Shown here: piece by piece, positions 44,711 through 54,669 of the stretch
Numbering within the stretch: position 1 is the first letter of the stretch
How the letters are laid out: each line of letters opens with the position of its first letter
From: JAUIKM01 sp964445695
Lineage (GTDB): Bacteria; Bacteroidota; Ignavibacteria; Kapaibacteriales; UBA7675
Direction: 5' to 3'
NCBI GenBank assembly: GCA_964445695.1
Contig: CAYULF010000019.1
Location: 1-64,000, forward strand
Length of the DNA: 64,000 nt
Made by a program: the position numbers and the translations under genes
Notes under the pieces: generated by a model
The model's input: only the letters and a program-made list of their open reading frames with translations
Told to the model about the DNA's origin: nothing
The model's database searches: none

Positions 44711-46804
44711 TCAAGTATTAACATCCGCCAGCGATCGACGCAAAGCGTCGATGTCCGTCACCGGAGCGCGGCATGCGAAGTTAACGCATACGTACGCGGT
44801 AGTCACGGCGCCCACAGGCGTTTGATTGGCCGCATATTCAATCAATTGTTTAACATCTTCGGACCCGTTGTTGTGCACCACCACGGAGAAGGGCAGCCAG
44901 GTCGAATCGACAAGGGACACAAACTCGCCGGCAGATGCACGGTCGGCTCCGTAGGCCAGGACAACTTCGCGATGTCCGCGCGCAAGAAAATCGTGCGCCT
45001 GCAGCATAAAAGCAAATCCCGTTGGATAGCGGTCTATCGCCGCGGCGAACGCTTCCACCGTGCCGATAGCCGCATCCGTGAATTCCGAACGGCCAGTGAT
45101 GCTGCCAAAACGCGCCAGCGTCCATGCCGCAATTGAGTTTCCGGAAGGCATTGCGCCGTCATAGGCCTCCCTGGTCTGCAACGGCATCAGTTCATTGTGC
45201 GCCGCGCTGAACGTAAATCCACCGGCAACGCCCGCCGCAAAGTCGGCCAGAAGCCGCTCGCAGTCCGTCAGTCCCACGCGCAGGTAATCCGTCTCGCCTG
45301 TCGCCTGATACAACTCCAGCGCCGCCCAGGCGCAAAGAGCGTAGTCGTCAAGAAATCCGTCGATTGCAGCTTCGCCGTCGCGATAACGATGCAGTCGGCG
45401 CCCATCGTTCGTTCTGAGATGTTCTTCCAAAAATTTCCAGGCATTCGCGGCCGCCTGCAACAATTGCGCCTCGCCGAGGGCACGCGACGCCCGCGTCAGC
45501 GCGACGATCATGAAGGCGTTCCAGTCGGTCAGAATTTTGTCGTCTTTGTGCGGATGCACACGCGAATCGCGAATTTCGAACAGCTGCTGTCGGATCTTCT
45601 CCAGGCGCGACCACAGATCTTCAGGCTCAATGCCGCTCTCCGCCGCCAGATCGGCAAGGCTCGACTTCAGATGTGGAATGTTCTCGCCGGTCGTGTGCGT
45701 GCCGACTTCTTCAACAAAATTGCCCTCGGCTTCGACGGAGAATGCCCAGGCGAACAAGGTAAAATCTTCTTCGTTCAGCAGTTCGCGGAGCTCGGACTCC
45801 GTCCAGACGTAGAATTTGCCTTCGCGACCTTCCGAGTCCGCATCCTCAGCGGAATAAAAGCCGCCCTCTTCCGAGGTCATGTCCCGCAGAACGTATGCGG
45901 CAATTTCCATCGCGGTTCGGCGGTATTCCGTGTTTCCCGTTGCCTGAAACGCTTCGGTGTAGGCCAGCAGCAGTCCCGCCTGGTCATAGAGCATTTTTTC
46001 AAAGTGCGGCAGCAGCCACTGTGTATCGGTGCTGTAGCGGTGGAAGCCAAATCCAATGTGGTCGTACATGCCGCCTCGGCGCATCGCCGCCAGCGTTTTT
46101 TCTGCCATTTCCAGCGCTTTGGCGTCGCCCGTGCGTTTGTAGTGACCCAGTAAAAAAGTCAGTTTGTGCGGCGTCGGGAACTTCGGTCTCGCGCCGAATC
46201 CGCCGCGTTCAGCGTCGAAGTCGCGTTCGAAATTGCGCAGGGCTTTGTCGAAAATGTCTGGCCCAAGGGTATCGCGCACGGCAGCGGCGGCGATGTGTTC
46301 GCGAATCTGAGCCAGGAGCCCGGCGCCGGACTTCTCGATCTTTTCGCGTTCATTCTGCCAACTGGCGGCAATCGAGCGCAGAACAGTGCCGAATCCCGGA
46401 CGGCCGTGCCGATCCTGCGGCGGGAAATAGGTGCCGACGTAAAACGGCTCTTTGGCGGGCGTCATGAATACCGATAACGGCCAGCCGCCATGCCCCGTCA
46501 CCATCTGGCACACGGCCATATAGGTCGCGTCTATGTCCGGCCGCTCCTCGCGGTCGACTTTTATACAAACAAAAAATTCATTCAGCAGGGCGGCCAGCGC
46601 GTCGTCTTCGAATGACTCGCGCTCCATCACGTGGCACCAGTGGCAGGTTGAGTAGCCGACGCTCAGAAAGACTGGTTTGTTTTCGCTGCGCGCGCGTTCA
46701 AAAGCCGTGTCGGTCCATGGCAGCCAGTCGACCGGATTGTGTGCGTGCTGCAGCAGGTAGGGCGACTTCTCGTGTATGAGGGCGTTCGTGTGCTCGTGGG
46801 CCAC
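44711..46804 (-). CDS. DUF255 thioredoxin-domain protein (YyaL/SPATA20 family)
   Basis: A 697-residue protein of a widely conserved but poorly understood family. The N-terminal thioredoxin-like domain has NALIHEKSPYLLQHAHNPVDWLPW and GYSTCHWCHVMERESFEDD with a C-x-x-C pair; the rest is an (alpha/alpha)6 glycosidase-like toroid with GGMYDHIGFGFHRYSTDTQWLLPHFEKMLYDQAGLL and EEGGFYSAEDADSEG. Full length, no frameshift. Biochemical role is uncertain. It is the second gene of a minus-strand run that starts with the TDH-like gene. Confidence 0.93.
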   Translation of the reverse strand: MAHEHTNALIHEKSPYLLQHAHNPVDWLPWTDTAFERARSENKPVFLSVGYSTCHWCHVMERESFEDDALAALLNEFFVCIKVDREERPDIDATYMAVCQMVTGHGGWPLSVFMTPAKEPFYVGTYFPPQDRHGRPGFGTVLRSIAASWQNEREKIEKSGAGLLAQIREHIAAAAVRDTLGPDIFDKALRNFERDFDAERGGFGARPKFPTPHKLTFLLGHYKRTGDAKALEMAEKTLAAMRRGGMYDHIGFGFHRYSTDTQWLLPHFEKMLYDQAGLLLAYTEAFQATGNTEYRRTAMEIAAYVLRDMTSEEGGFYSAEDADSEGREGKFYVWTESELRELLNEEDFTLFAWAFSVEAEGNFVEEVGTHTTGENIPHLKSSLADLAAESGIEPEDLWSRLEKIRQQLFEIRDSRVHPHKDDKILTDWNAFMIVALTRASRALGEAQLLQAAANAWKFLEEHLRTNDGRRLHRYRDGEAAIDGFLDDYALCAWAALELYQATGETDYLRVGLTDCERLLADFAAGVAGGFTFSAAHNELMPLQTREAYDGAMPSGNSIAAWTLARFGSITGRSEFTDAAIGTVEAFAAAIDRYPTGFAFMLQAHDFLARGHREVVLAYGADRASAGEFVSLVDSTWLPFSVVVHNNGSEDVKQLIEYAANQTPVGAVTTAYVCVNFACRAPVTDIDALRRSLADVNT

Positions 46805-46873
46805 AGTCCGGACTCCAGTGCCCTGGCGGGCGTTTGCGATTCTAGTCAGGCCGCCCGTTTCCGGGAGCGTGGA

Positions 46874-47932
46874 TCAGCCGGCATTTGCCGCGGCCTGTTT
46901 GCGGTAGTGAGCGACGATGTTCGGCGCGAGATATTCGCTGAAACAACGCTCGAAGTCGTAGCCCGGAACCCAGTTCCAGTCGCGACGTGCGCGTGTGTCG
47001 TCGGTGTTTTCCGGCCAGCTGTCGATAATCGCCTGCCGGTGTTTGTGCGGCACGTATTCCACGCGGCTGCGCGGAAAGAGCGAGGACGTCATGTCGGCAA
47101 ATTCAGCTGCACTCGGAGCGAACGACGTGATGTTGTAGGCTGTTTGCGTCAGACCGGAACGCTCGGCCGCGGCCAGCTGCCGTAAAGCAAGAATTGCGTC
47201 CGGCATGGCCATGAAGGGAATGCGCGCGTCGGGGCGGACAAAACACTCGTACACCTCGTCCAGCTCCAGCACCTGATTGCGGGCCGCGGCGTGAATCATT
47301 TCGGGTGCAAAATCGCTCGTCCCGCCCGAAGGAATCGTGAAAGCCGAAATCAATCCCGGAAAACGCAACGCGCGGAAATCGACAAAGCGGTCCTGGCGGT
47401 CGCCTTCCAGCAGCTTGAAATGCCGGGTAAAGTAGCGCCCCAGCTGCTCCGTGTAAAGTTTGTTGATGCCGTACATCGTTATCGGATTGGTGTACGACTG
47501 CTCGTCGATCGCACCGGCCGCCGTTTTTTCTTCCAGCGAAGGCAAACCGTACACGGCAATCGAACTGGGATACATGAACACGACGGGTCTCTGACGCCGT
47601 ACGCCGGTGACATGCGCCATTTCCAGCAGCGCAAGCGTGCCGTTGACGTTGACATTGTGCGCCAGAATCGGGTCGCGCTCGGCGCCCGTTGAAAGCAGAG
47701 CCGCCAGGTGAAACACAACGTCAAAGTCGAGTTGGCCCAGCTGCGCCAGCAGTTCGCGGTCGGTGATATCGCCTACGATGAAGCGCTCGCATTTTGCGGC
47801 CAGCTCGGGCTTCGGCTCACGCAGGTCCACCGCCGTAATTGCCGCATCCGCTCGTTCGCGTGTAATCTGTTCAATCAGGCTGTGCCCGATTTCCCCATTC
47901 GCTCCGGTAATCAAAACCCGTGAAGTGCTCAT
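46874..47932 (-). CDS. NAD-dependent epimerase/dehydratase, L-threonine 3-dehydrogenase-like
   Basis: A 352-residue extended SDR. RVLITGANGEIGHSLIEQI is the G-x-x-G-x-x-G cofactor loop, the catalytic Tyr-Lys pair is ITMYGINKLYTEQLG, and YPSSIAVYG supplies the Ser. The stretch ALRFPGLISAFTIPSGGTSDFAPEMIHAA is close to the substrate region of SDR-type threonine dehydrogenases, which convert L-threonine to 2-amino-3-ketobutyrate. Other sugar epimerases are possible but less likely. The ATG at 47932 is preceded by GGAAAAG. Together with the proline dehydrogenase it suggests amino-acid catabolism in this run. Confidence 0.82.
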   Translation of the reverse strand: MSTSRVLITGANGEIGHSLIEQITRERADAAITAVDLREPKPELAAKCERFIVGDITDRELLAQLGQLDFDVVFHLAALLSTGAERDPILAHNVNVNGTLALLEMAHVTGVRRQRPVVFMYPSSIAVYGLPSLEEKTAAGAIDEQSYTNPITMYGINKLYTEQLGRYFTRHFKLLEGDRQDRFVDFRALRFPGLISAFTIPSGGTSDFAPEMIHAAARNQVLELDEVYECFVRPDARIPFMAMPDAILALRQLAAAERSGLTQTAYNITSFAPSAAEFADMTSSLFPRSRVEYVPHKHRQAIIDSWPENTDDTRARRDWNWVPGYDFERCFSEYLAPNIVAHYRKQAAANAG

Positions 47933-48147
47933 ACTTTTCCGCAAACTCTGATGTTATTAACTGACGCCGCTTTTTGAAACAGAGCCCGGAAATTACGAAA
48001 TTTTTTCCGGTGATAATTGCCCGGAAATAAATGTCCGGCGGGAGGCAGTCCGCAGGCAACGCAATGCCGCAGGCGCGGGCCGGAGCACGGACGCATCTTC
48101 CGACTCAGGTGAAAATAGATTTCCCCGCTCTTCGTAGTTTGCCCCTT

Positions 48148-49437
48148 ATGACGCAGTATTTCGACGCTCCGCAGCTATTCTCTCCGCAAACGCACCCCGC
48201 GCTTCGCGAAGATTTTGTATCTCCCGATGCAAGCGGGTCCCCGTCAGACGACAGGCCGCGTTCCGAGCCGATGCGTTCGTTCCTCTTCGGACTGCTTGGG
48301 CGCGGCGCGGCATCGACAGTTGCTCCCATTCCCGCTCACAAGCTGCGGCATGTACTTTTGTTGCGCTACGACGCACTCGGCGATTATCTCGTCACCAGCG
48401 CCTTGACGCGCTGGATCAAACACCACAGTCCCGCCTGCCGCATATCGGTCATCAGCTCCTACCGCAATGACGGCGCCATGCGATTTGATCCCTTTATCGA
48501 TCGGCGGCTTTCCATCGATCCACGTTATACCTTCCACCACTCCTGGCTCTCCGCGCTCAGCCTGCGACGCGAAGCACCAATCGACCTCGTAATTGCACCG
48601 ATTTTCACGCGTTTAAGCAAGGCGGCGACCATTGCCCGCCTTGCAGCCCCCGGCACGCCCGCCGCGACCTTCCGCCATCCGGGACGCGCGCACATCTACG
48701 GAAAAGCGTTCCAGTATCAGGCCGCAATGCATCCCTGGCGCGAACACATCTCACAGCGTATGCTCAATCTCGGACGCAGCTGCATTGATTCCGGCGCCGA
48801 GGACTCTTTTTCACCGAGACCTCACTTGTCGCTCGACGTGCATCACGCCCGCCAGGCCGCCGAATTCGCACGGCGACACTCTCTGCGATTTAACATTCGC
48901 GACAAGAATGTCTTCATCCACGGCCTCGACAGATCGGACTATAACTCTCTCGCAGCCACGGGACGCCCCTACATCGTATTTAACATCGCCTCGCATATGC
49001 CCGAACGAAACTGGAGCGTGGCCAGCTGCATCGACGTAATCAAACAGATTCAGCACAGCTGGCCCGAGCTCGTCATTTTGCTCAGCGGGGGGCCGCAACG
49101 CCGTGAAGACGCACGCGAGATTTGCGCACAAGTTAACGGTGATACCTGTCTGACCATTGAGCACGACTGGTTAACATTCTGCGCACTTGTGGCCGGCAGC
49201 CAATTTCTGATCAGCGTAGACTCGGCCCCGGTTCACGTTGCTTCGGCATCCGGGCGACCTGCCGTTGTGCTGGTTCACAAGTATCGCGCAGCCTGTGAGT
49301 GGTACCCCTTCGGCATCGAATGGCGCCTGATCCTGAGCCCCAGCAACGTCCACCTGAACGACATCCCCTCGGACCTGATTTTCACGGCGGTCACACAACT
49401 GGTCGATGCATGTCCATTCAACTTAAACAGCGACTGA
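48148..49437 (+). CDS. Glycosyltransferase family 9 (heptosyltransferase-like)
   Basis: A 429-residue protein with the GT9 N-terminal motif HVLLLRYDALGDYLVTSALTRWIK and the C-terminal donor motif FLISVDSAPVHVASASGRPAVVLVHKY. GT9 enzymes add ADP-heptose or related sugars to lipopolysaccharide inner core. The first 65 residues before the GT domain are variable and may be partly non-coding; starts at 48148 or further downstream are possible. A sequence GTAGTTTGCC just before the ATG resembles a -7 box, which would make the message leaderless. It is followed by a 3'-flanking element. Confidence 0.85.
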   Translation: MTQYFDAPQLFSPQTHPALREDFVSPDASGSPSDDRPRSEPMRSFLFGLLGRGAASTVAPIPAHKLRHVLLLRYDALGDYLVTSALTRWIKHHSPACRISVISSYRNDGAMRFDPFIDRRLSIDPRYTFHHSWLSALSLRREAPIDLVIAPIFTRLSKAATIARLAAPGTPAATFRHPGRAHIYGKAFQYQAAMHPWREHISQRMLNLGRSCIDSGAEDSFSPRPHLSLDVHHARQAAEFARRHSLRFNIRDKNVFIHGLDRSDYNSLAATGRPYIVFNIASHMPERNWSVASCIDVIKQIQHSWPELVILLSGGPQRREDAREICAQVNGDTCLTIEHDWLTFCALVAGSQFLISVDSAPVHVASASGRPAVVLVHKYRAACEWYPFGIEWRLILSPSNVHLNDIPSDLIFTAVTQLVDACPFNLNSD

Positions 49438-49459
49438 AAAGACACTTCCTAACTCAGGC

Positions 49460-49525
49460 CTGATCAAGCCTCGCTTCGCCTCCCGCGCTTCGGCTTGGCG
49501 GCTCGCTTTTTTTTCTTGTTTACCA
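49460..49525 (+). repeat. 3'-flanking element, copy behind the GT9 gene
   Basis: GCCTGATCAAGCCTCGCTTC, then GGCGGCTCGC, a run of T and CTTGTTTACC. The order of words is the same as behind glgA. The rest of the 270-base gap holds nothing recognisable. Confidence 0.5.
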
Positions 49526-49706
49526 CAGGGCCTGAAGTTAACAGCATCGAAACCGGAGCAACGGCACGAATCACCAAAGAGCGCCATCTTGCTGTCCCGG
49601 CACAGGACGAAGCCCAGCATGACTTTTACTGGAAGTAGAGAGCGCGCTGCCATTGTGAACATGCCGGGACGAACAATTGCCTGGCGCATCTTGTGGAAAC
49701 TGCCTT

Positions 49707-50114
49707 TCAACCTTTAAACTCACTTATCTCCAGCAGGTGCCCGGCGGGGTCCCTGAAAAAGGCCCTGACCTCGTGCTCACTTTCCACGGGATCCGTTAAA
49801 AACCGCGCCCCGCGATCGCTGAGTATTTTGTGCGCCGCGCGACAGTCCGGCACGCGAATAGTCATGGCGTGCTGCACGCGATTGACATTTTCAGGCGCAA
49901 CAAAATGAACGTCGGGTTTATCCGCCGTCGGCCCGCCGCCTGTGACGAGCAAGATCCAGGCTCCGAGAAATTGAACAACAACTGATGTGCCGCCGTATTC
50001 GCGGTAAAGCGACGCACCAAGCGTTTCCACGTAGAAATCTCGCGCGGCATTGATATCGTCAACAACCAGTATATTGGTCAGAGCCATGCCTTCAGCCGGA
50101 AACTTTGTACTCAT
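49707..50114 (-). CDS. VOC-family protein (glyoxalase/bleomycin resistance fold)
   Basis: A 135-residue vicinal oxygen chelate protein. LTNILVVDDINAARDFYVETLGASLYREYGG is the first half of the fold, and FLTDPVESEHEVRAFFRDPAGHLLEISEFKG the second, with the metal-ligand glutamate in LLEISEF. A histidine in MTIRVPD-preceding VQHAMTI may be another ligand. The substrate is unknown; members include glyoxalases, dioxygenases and antibiotic-binding proteins. The ATG at 50114 is chosen; ATG at about 50087 is an alternative closer to the fold start. Confidence 0.85.
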   Translation of the reverse strand: MSTKFPAEGMALTNILVVDDINAARDFYVETLGASLYREYGGTSVVVQFLGAWILLVTGGGPTADKPDVHFVAPENVNRVQHAMTIRVPDCRAAHKILSDRGARFLTDPVESEHEVRAFFRDPAGHLLEISEFKG

Positions 50115-50193
50115 GGAATTGTGCCCCCGCACTCTAGTGTTAAAAACTATTAAACAAACTTTCTCTTCAGAATCTCGTGGACTTGGTCATGAT

Positions 50194-51345
50194 TCACAGC
50201 ATATCGTATACCTGCTGCACTGACTCCGCATGGCGCTTAATACTGAACACGCCGCGCGCCCGGGCGAGTCCGCCACGTATTAGCCGCTCGCGCTCCACTC
50301 GCGAATTCATCAACTCTTCCACTGCGGATGCGATCGCAGCCGGCGATTCCGCGTCAATCAACACGCCGCTGTCACCGGTAATCGCATCTTTAACTCCGCT
50401 TATCCTGCTTCCAATTGCAATTGTACCGCAGGCCATCGCTTCAAACAGCACACGCCCCATCCCCTCAACGCCTTCGTGCGACGGCAAAATCAAGGCATCG
50501 GCAGCCTGCATCCACATCTGAATATTGTCCTGCTGCGGTAATACAGATACAAGATCGGTTATCCCGCGCGAAGCGATATCTTTCTTCAAGTCATCATATG
50601 TTGCCTCGTCGGCCGGCGCTCCAATCAACAGACAGGAAAACTGCTCCGCCGTTAATCCGTGGTTGCGCAACAGTTCTACGGCCGCCGTCAGATCGAAAAT
50701 TCCTTTGCCGCGTTTCAACTGGCCGACAAAAACGAGAGTAAATGCAGTATTCGACAGCCCGAGCGTCGTACGCACGGTCCCTCTATCCGCAACGGGCTTG
50801 AACACGTCCAGATCGACGCCGTTGTACACAGTGTGATACTTCGCTTCAATTGACGGCATATCGTTGAAACGCTGTTTAACTCCTTCTGAAATTCCTATCA
50901 CCGCGTCGGAGAAAGCAGCGTTAAATCGGTCCAGGTGATGGTTTCTGGTCAACCTTACGTGCCAAACCATTCTGGTCGAAACCGATCGGCAGGCCAGACC
51001 ACAAACAAAAGCGTCGCGCTCCGCATCCGGGTGAACAATATCGACTCGCTCTGTCTTAAACAAACGCCGCAGCCGCCTTACATTGCTCACCACCTGTAGA
51101 AACAATTTCGGCTTGATCGGGCAAAGCGGCACGTGAAAGACGCGACAACCCAGCTCCTCCAGGCATTGTGTTAACTCGCCCGACCCCGGCGTTACGGCCA
51201 TTGGTTCAAACCGCGATCTATCAAGTTGTTTGATCAGCGCGACCATGCTCTGCTGTCCGCCCATGCGCATGTGCCGGTAGTGGCTGACGTAACAAATGCG
51301 CTTCTTTGCGCTGCGGCTCTCGTCAGAGCCGGGATGCAAACTCAT
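50194..51345 (-). CDS. Glycosyltransferase GT4 (second of a tandem pair)
   Basis: A 383-residue GT-B glycosyltransferase. RICYVSHYRHMRMGGQQSMVALIKQLDRSRFEPMAVTPGSGELTQ forms the acceptor domain start; FVGQLKRGKGIFDLTAAVELL and LILPSHEGVEGMGRVLFEAMACGTIAIGSRISGVKDAI are donor-binding motifs with the E-x7-E pair. About half the motif residues match the next gene upstream, so the pair arose by tandem duplication. The start at 51345 overlaps the end of that gene by 23 bases. Probably makes a surface glycan; sugar unknown. Confidence 0.9.
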   Translation of the reverse strand: MSLHPGSDESRSAKKRICYVSHYRHMRMGGQQSMVALIKQLDRSRFEPMAVTPGSGELTQCLEELGCRVFHVPLCPIKPKLFLQVVSNVRRLRRLFKTERVDIVHPDAERDAFVCGLACRSVSTRMVWHVRLTRNHHLDRFNAAFSDAVIGISEGVKQRFNDMPSIEAKYHTVYNGVDLDVFKPVADRGTVRTTLGLSNTAFTLVFVGQLKRGKGIFDLTAAVELLRNHGLTAEQFSCLLIGAPADEATYDDLKKDIASRGITDLVSVLPQQDNIQMWMQAADALILPSHEGVEGMGRVLFEAMACGTIAIGSRISGVKDAITGDSGVLIDAESPAAIASAVEELMNSRVERERLIRGGLARARGVFSIKRHAESVQQVYDML

Positions 51346-52444
51346 CGTATACCTGCTGGATTTTCTGCGCGTGGACTTTGACGTCAAAAACTGTTTTGGC
51401 GCGTTCCAAACCGCCGCGACGAAGATGCGCCATTACATCCGGATGTTCAATTAATCGTGTAACTGTCGCCGCAATGGCCGCTGGAGATTTCTCTTCAAAC
51501 AATACGCCGGACTCGGGCGTAATGGCTTCGTTCACGCCCAACGTGTCGGAACCAAGTGCGACCGCACCGCAAGCCATTGCTTCGAACAATACACGCCCCA
51601 TCCCCTCAACGCCGTTGTGCGAAGGCAGGATCGTCATGTCCACCGCTGCAAACCAGTCCTGAATATTCGATTGCTGCGGAATTTCCCGCACGTGCGGCTT
51701 CAGCAAATCAGTTTCAAGCAGACGGTCCAGTTCCGGCTCCCAGTCGCCGCCGGACTGCCGTCGACCGATTACAAGCAGCAGAGGCGGTTCTCCCGACACG
51801 TTCTGCACGACATCCTGCCAGGCCGTCAATAAGTCCAGCACGCCCTTGCGGGCATTTATCTGCCCGACGTAGGCCGCAATGAAACGATCCTCCGGCAGCG
51901 CAAGTTGACGTCGCAACTCTCCGCGATGTTCCGCCGGGCGGAAAACTGTCAGATCAACGCCGTTAAACACCTTGCGCAGACGATCCTGTTTAAGTGTAAA
52001 CGGAAAGCGCCGGAACACGCCGTCTGAAATTCCAATTAAACGATCGCATACGGCTACAACCATCCGATCCAGATGATGCGCTCCGGCGACACGCACATGC
52101 CACAAAACAGCCGTGTCCAGCTTGCGCGCCGCCAGCCCGCAGTACAGCGTAGCCCGCTCGTTGTCCGAGTGAACAATTTCAATTCCCTTGCCCCGCAGGA
52201 TGGCGCGGATCTGTTTAATGGTCTCCAGAACCGCCTTCAAGCGTTTGACTCCCAGCGAGGGAAATGGAAGGACAAATACTTCGGCTCCCAGTTGGCGAAA
52301 ACGGTCCGCCAGCTCGCCTTCACCGGCTACAAGCAAATATGGCTGAATTCTCGAGCGGTCCAGATGCTCAACCAACGTCAGCAAACTCCGTTGACCGCCG
52401 CGACTAAGATCCGTCAGGTGACTGACGTACAGCACTTTCTTCAT
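51323..52444 (-). CDS. Glycosyltransferase GT4 (first of a tandem pair)
   Basis: A 373-residue GT-B enzyme starting MKKVLYVSHLTDLSRGGQRSLLTLVEHLDRSRIQPYLLVAGEGELADRF. Donor-domain motifs are YVGQINARKGVLDLLTAWQDV and TILPSHNGVEGMGRVLFEAMACGAVALGSDTLGVNEAI. The downstream gene overlaps it and shares the same motifs in order. About 180 bases separate it from the DUF2851 gene upstream, so the glycosyltransferase pair may have its own promoter, which I could not identify. Confidence 0.9.
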   Translation of the reverse strand: MKKVLYVSHLTDLSRGGQRSLLTLVEHLDRSRIQPYLLVAGEGELADRFRQLGAEVFVLPFPSLGVKRLKAVLETIKQIRAILRGKGIEIVHSDNERATLYCGLAARKLDTAVLWHVRVAGAHHLDRMVVAVCDRLIGISDGVFRRFPFTLKQDRLRKVFNGVDLTVFRPAEHRGELRRQLALPEDRFIAAYVGQINARKGVLDLLTAWQDVVQNVSGEPPLLLVIGRRQSGGDWEPELDRLLETDLLKPHVREIPQQSNIQDWFAAVDMTILPSHNGVEGMGRVLFEAMACGAVALGSDTLGVNEAITPESGVLFEEKSPAAIAATVTRLIEHPDVMAHLRRGGLERAKTVFDVKVHAQKIQQVYDEFASRL

Positions 52445-52622
52445 TCCTCAATTCCCCTTCGACGCCCACAGATCCACAAGTCGCACGTTAACATTTGGTC
52501 CGAATTCCAATGCAGTCTGCGCAAGGCTCTCACCGCATAGCTGCCACATCGCAGTGGCCGTCTGTTGTACATGTTAAATCGAATACCGACACCACATTGT
52601 TTAATACCGGGACCGACGCTCC

Positions 52623-53846
52623 TCAGGCGGCAACGCACACTGCGTCACGCGACTGCGCCTGATCGGCTTTTCGACTTGCCCGACGGCTCGTTTCAACCGC
52701 GGCAGTCTCCGCCGACTCCCGCTTCTTTGAATTGATGTGCCGTTGTAACGCTCGCCGATTGCGGGACGCCTGATCGACCAGATCGCCCGAATAACAGATG
52801 ATTTCCGACTCCGAGACTGCGTTCGCATTGTATTGAAACATCAAATCGCAGACTCGCTGCCTACCGGAACGAATTTCGTGAAAATATTCCAACATTCCCT
52901 GTTGCTGCCAGACCGTATCCTGCGGCAGCCGACCAAATACTCGTCGCAGACGGCCATATGTCTGAACTGATTTCTGAGCCCAATACCAGTCGAGCGCCTG
53001 CCGCCGCTGCTCCTGATTTGCAAGGTACATGGCCATGGGAAACACCACATTGATGATGATCTCCCAACGCATCATATTGCCCTCATTCACTATCTGCGTT
53101 TGTGCCAGTCGATCCAGACAATCTCCAAGATTCTCACGCAAGCGTTCTTCGAGCAACATCTGCAACATGCGACAAATGACCGATTGCCGGATCGCGGTAC
53201 GCCATTTGTCTTCCATCGGCAAATCAACAGCCGCCGGTCGACGCTTTTTCCTGCTGAGCGAATCTAAATACAACCCAAGCATTCGCAGCAGCGCCGTCGG
53301 TACGTCAAACAGGTGCAACAGCTCGCGGGCGTATGCCATCTTGCGCTCCAACCGGCGCGCGGCATATTCCTGCAAAACCTGCAGTGAATCCAGTATGTCA
53401 TCGCTGGTTTCTCGCGTCTGCTGCCTGCGCCTCAGGTCTGCCCGCCATATAGCGTACAATTCCCTCGCCGGCAACACGACCGTGAACCGTCCGAATTCTT
53501 CTGTCAGATCATTCTCCAGCACGGCATGCACCAGTACATCGCGATAACGCTCGTCGCGGTGGTGGCCATGCCGCCGCCAGTCGGATGTGCGCATGTGTAC
53601 CTCCACATCGCCGCACTCGATGCTGCCTCGGCAAACAAAAGCCGCCTCGCGGAAGTCCGGCCCCGCATCCAGATTCCACTCGCCGCAGGCCAGTACTTCG
53701 ATTTCATCTCCCTTCGTCGATGTAAACATCCGTCCCGGATTGTCCAACAGATGACGCACCAGTTTCTGCACGTACACTTCCGGCAGCGCCATGAGCGCAT
53801 TGACTATTTCCGATGTAGATTCTTTGGCTTCTATGATGGCTTTCAC
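52623..53846 (-). CDS. DUF2851-family protein
   Basis: A 407-residue protein of a family found mainly in Bacteroidota and relatives. Recognisable are LACGEWNLDAGPDFREAAFVCRGSIECGDVEVHMRTSDWRRHGHHRDERYRDVLVHAV and the later FPMAMYLANQEQRRQALDWYWAQ...YGRLRRVFGRLPQDTVWQQQGMLEYFHEI. Function unknown. I chose the GTG at 53846 because GGAG lies seven bases upstream; the ATG at 53900 has no ribosome binding site. The C-terminal 30 residues are rich in Arg, Ala and Ser. Confidence 0.88.
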   Translation of the reverse strand: MKAIIEAKESTSEIVNALMALPEVYVQKLVRHLLDNPGRMFTSTKGDEIEVLACGEWNLDAGPDFREAAFVCRGSIECGDVEVHMRTSDWRRHGHHRDERYRDVLVHAVLENDLTEEFGRFTVVLPARELYAIWRADLRRRQQTRETSDDILDSLQVLQEYAARRLERKMAYARELLHLFDVPTALLRMLGLYLDSLSRKKRRPAAVDLPMEDKWRTAIRQSVICRMLQMLLEERLRENLGDCLDRLAQTQIVNEGNMMRWEIIINVVFPMAMYLANQEQRRQALDWYWAQKSVQTYGRLRRVFGRLPQDTVWQQQGMLEYFHEIRSGRQRVCDLMFQYNANAVSESEIICYSGDLVDQASRNRRALQRHINSKKRESAETAAVETSRRASRKADQAQSRDAVCVAA

Positions 53847-54669
53847 AGTTCTTCTCCTGACTCCGACCTGTTGCACAACTGCAGGGACGCACCCCGTCAA
53901 ACATTCAGATTCAACTTGCAGCTCTCTCCACGGGATTTAAAGCACATAAAATTGACTGGGCTTATTTTCATGGTTAACCGGTCAATATTTGCGCTTCAAC
54001 GCAATCGCCTCATCAATTCGCAACATACCCGCCGCCAATTTCACTGTCTCCGCAAAACGACGAGCGCATCAGGTCTGCATTCAGCCACTGATGCGCTTTT
54101 CAGATTGCTTGTTTGTGAATATCACGGAAGGGCTGTCGGAACACTTGGAAAATCGGGATTATTTGACCAAGTTCGGAGTGTCATCTCACTTTCAGAATCA
54201 TTAATCATGCACTGAACTTAGTGGTCGCGTGCGCTCCAGGTCGCTGATCGATATGCTCCGCTCTCGAATCGTGAATTTGGTGCGACGAACGTCTGCCAGA
54301 GCCATCTTTGCGTCATCTCAGTTTTTTTTACCAATTTTTATTTGCAATGCTTGGCGCGATGTGGCTTTATTAGACAATTATTCTTTGTCCTGAATCAATA
54401 AGTAAATTTTGCCGAATGTTTACATCAAGGTTGTGTATCATCGGCTTTGCACATTTCCGCTGCGGGCTGCCGTGCCGCCCGGGTGGCTTGTAATTTTAAC
54501 GTGCCGCGCGAATTACCTTTACAGGGCGCCCGCCACTTAATCATATGGTTAAGTAGCCGCATCGGCAAAGTAAGCATTAGCTTACTATTGTGCAAGTTTC
54601 ATTCGAGCTTAACGAATGGGTGTTGCCGTAATTCAACATACACACACACCGATCCAGCAGGATTAAGTC
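53847..54669. other. Intergenic region upstream of the double-HTH gene
   Basis: About 820 bases, AT richer in its right half. No gene is supported. It contains an inverted repeat GACAA/TTGTC near 54373-54390 and three closely spaced dyads (54535-54618) in front of the regulator gene. Confidence 0.5.
54535..54618. promoter_or_regulatory. Three dyads, candidate operators of the double-HTH gene
   Basis: ACTTAATCATATGGTTAAGT (54535-54554, one mismatch from a perfect palindrome), AGTAAGCATTAGCTTACT (54569-54586, perfect arms of seven) and CATTCG-N7-CGAATG (54600-54618, with AGCTTAA as spacer). TTAAG or CTTA words recur in all three. They lie 52-135 bases before the start codon of a helix-turn-helix protein, where self-regulation would be expected. 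Confidence 0.45.
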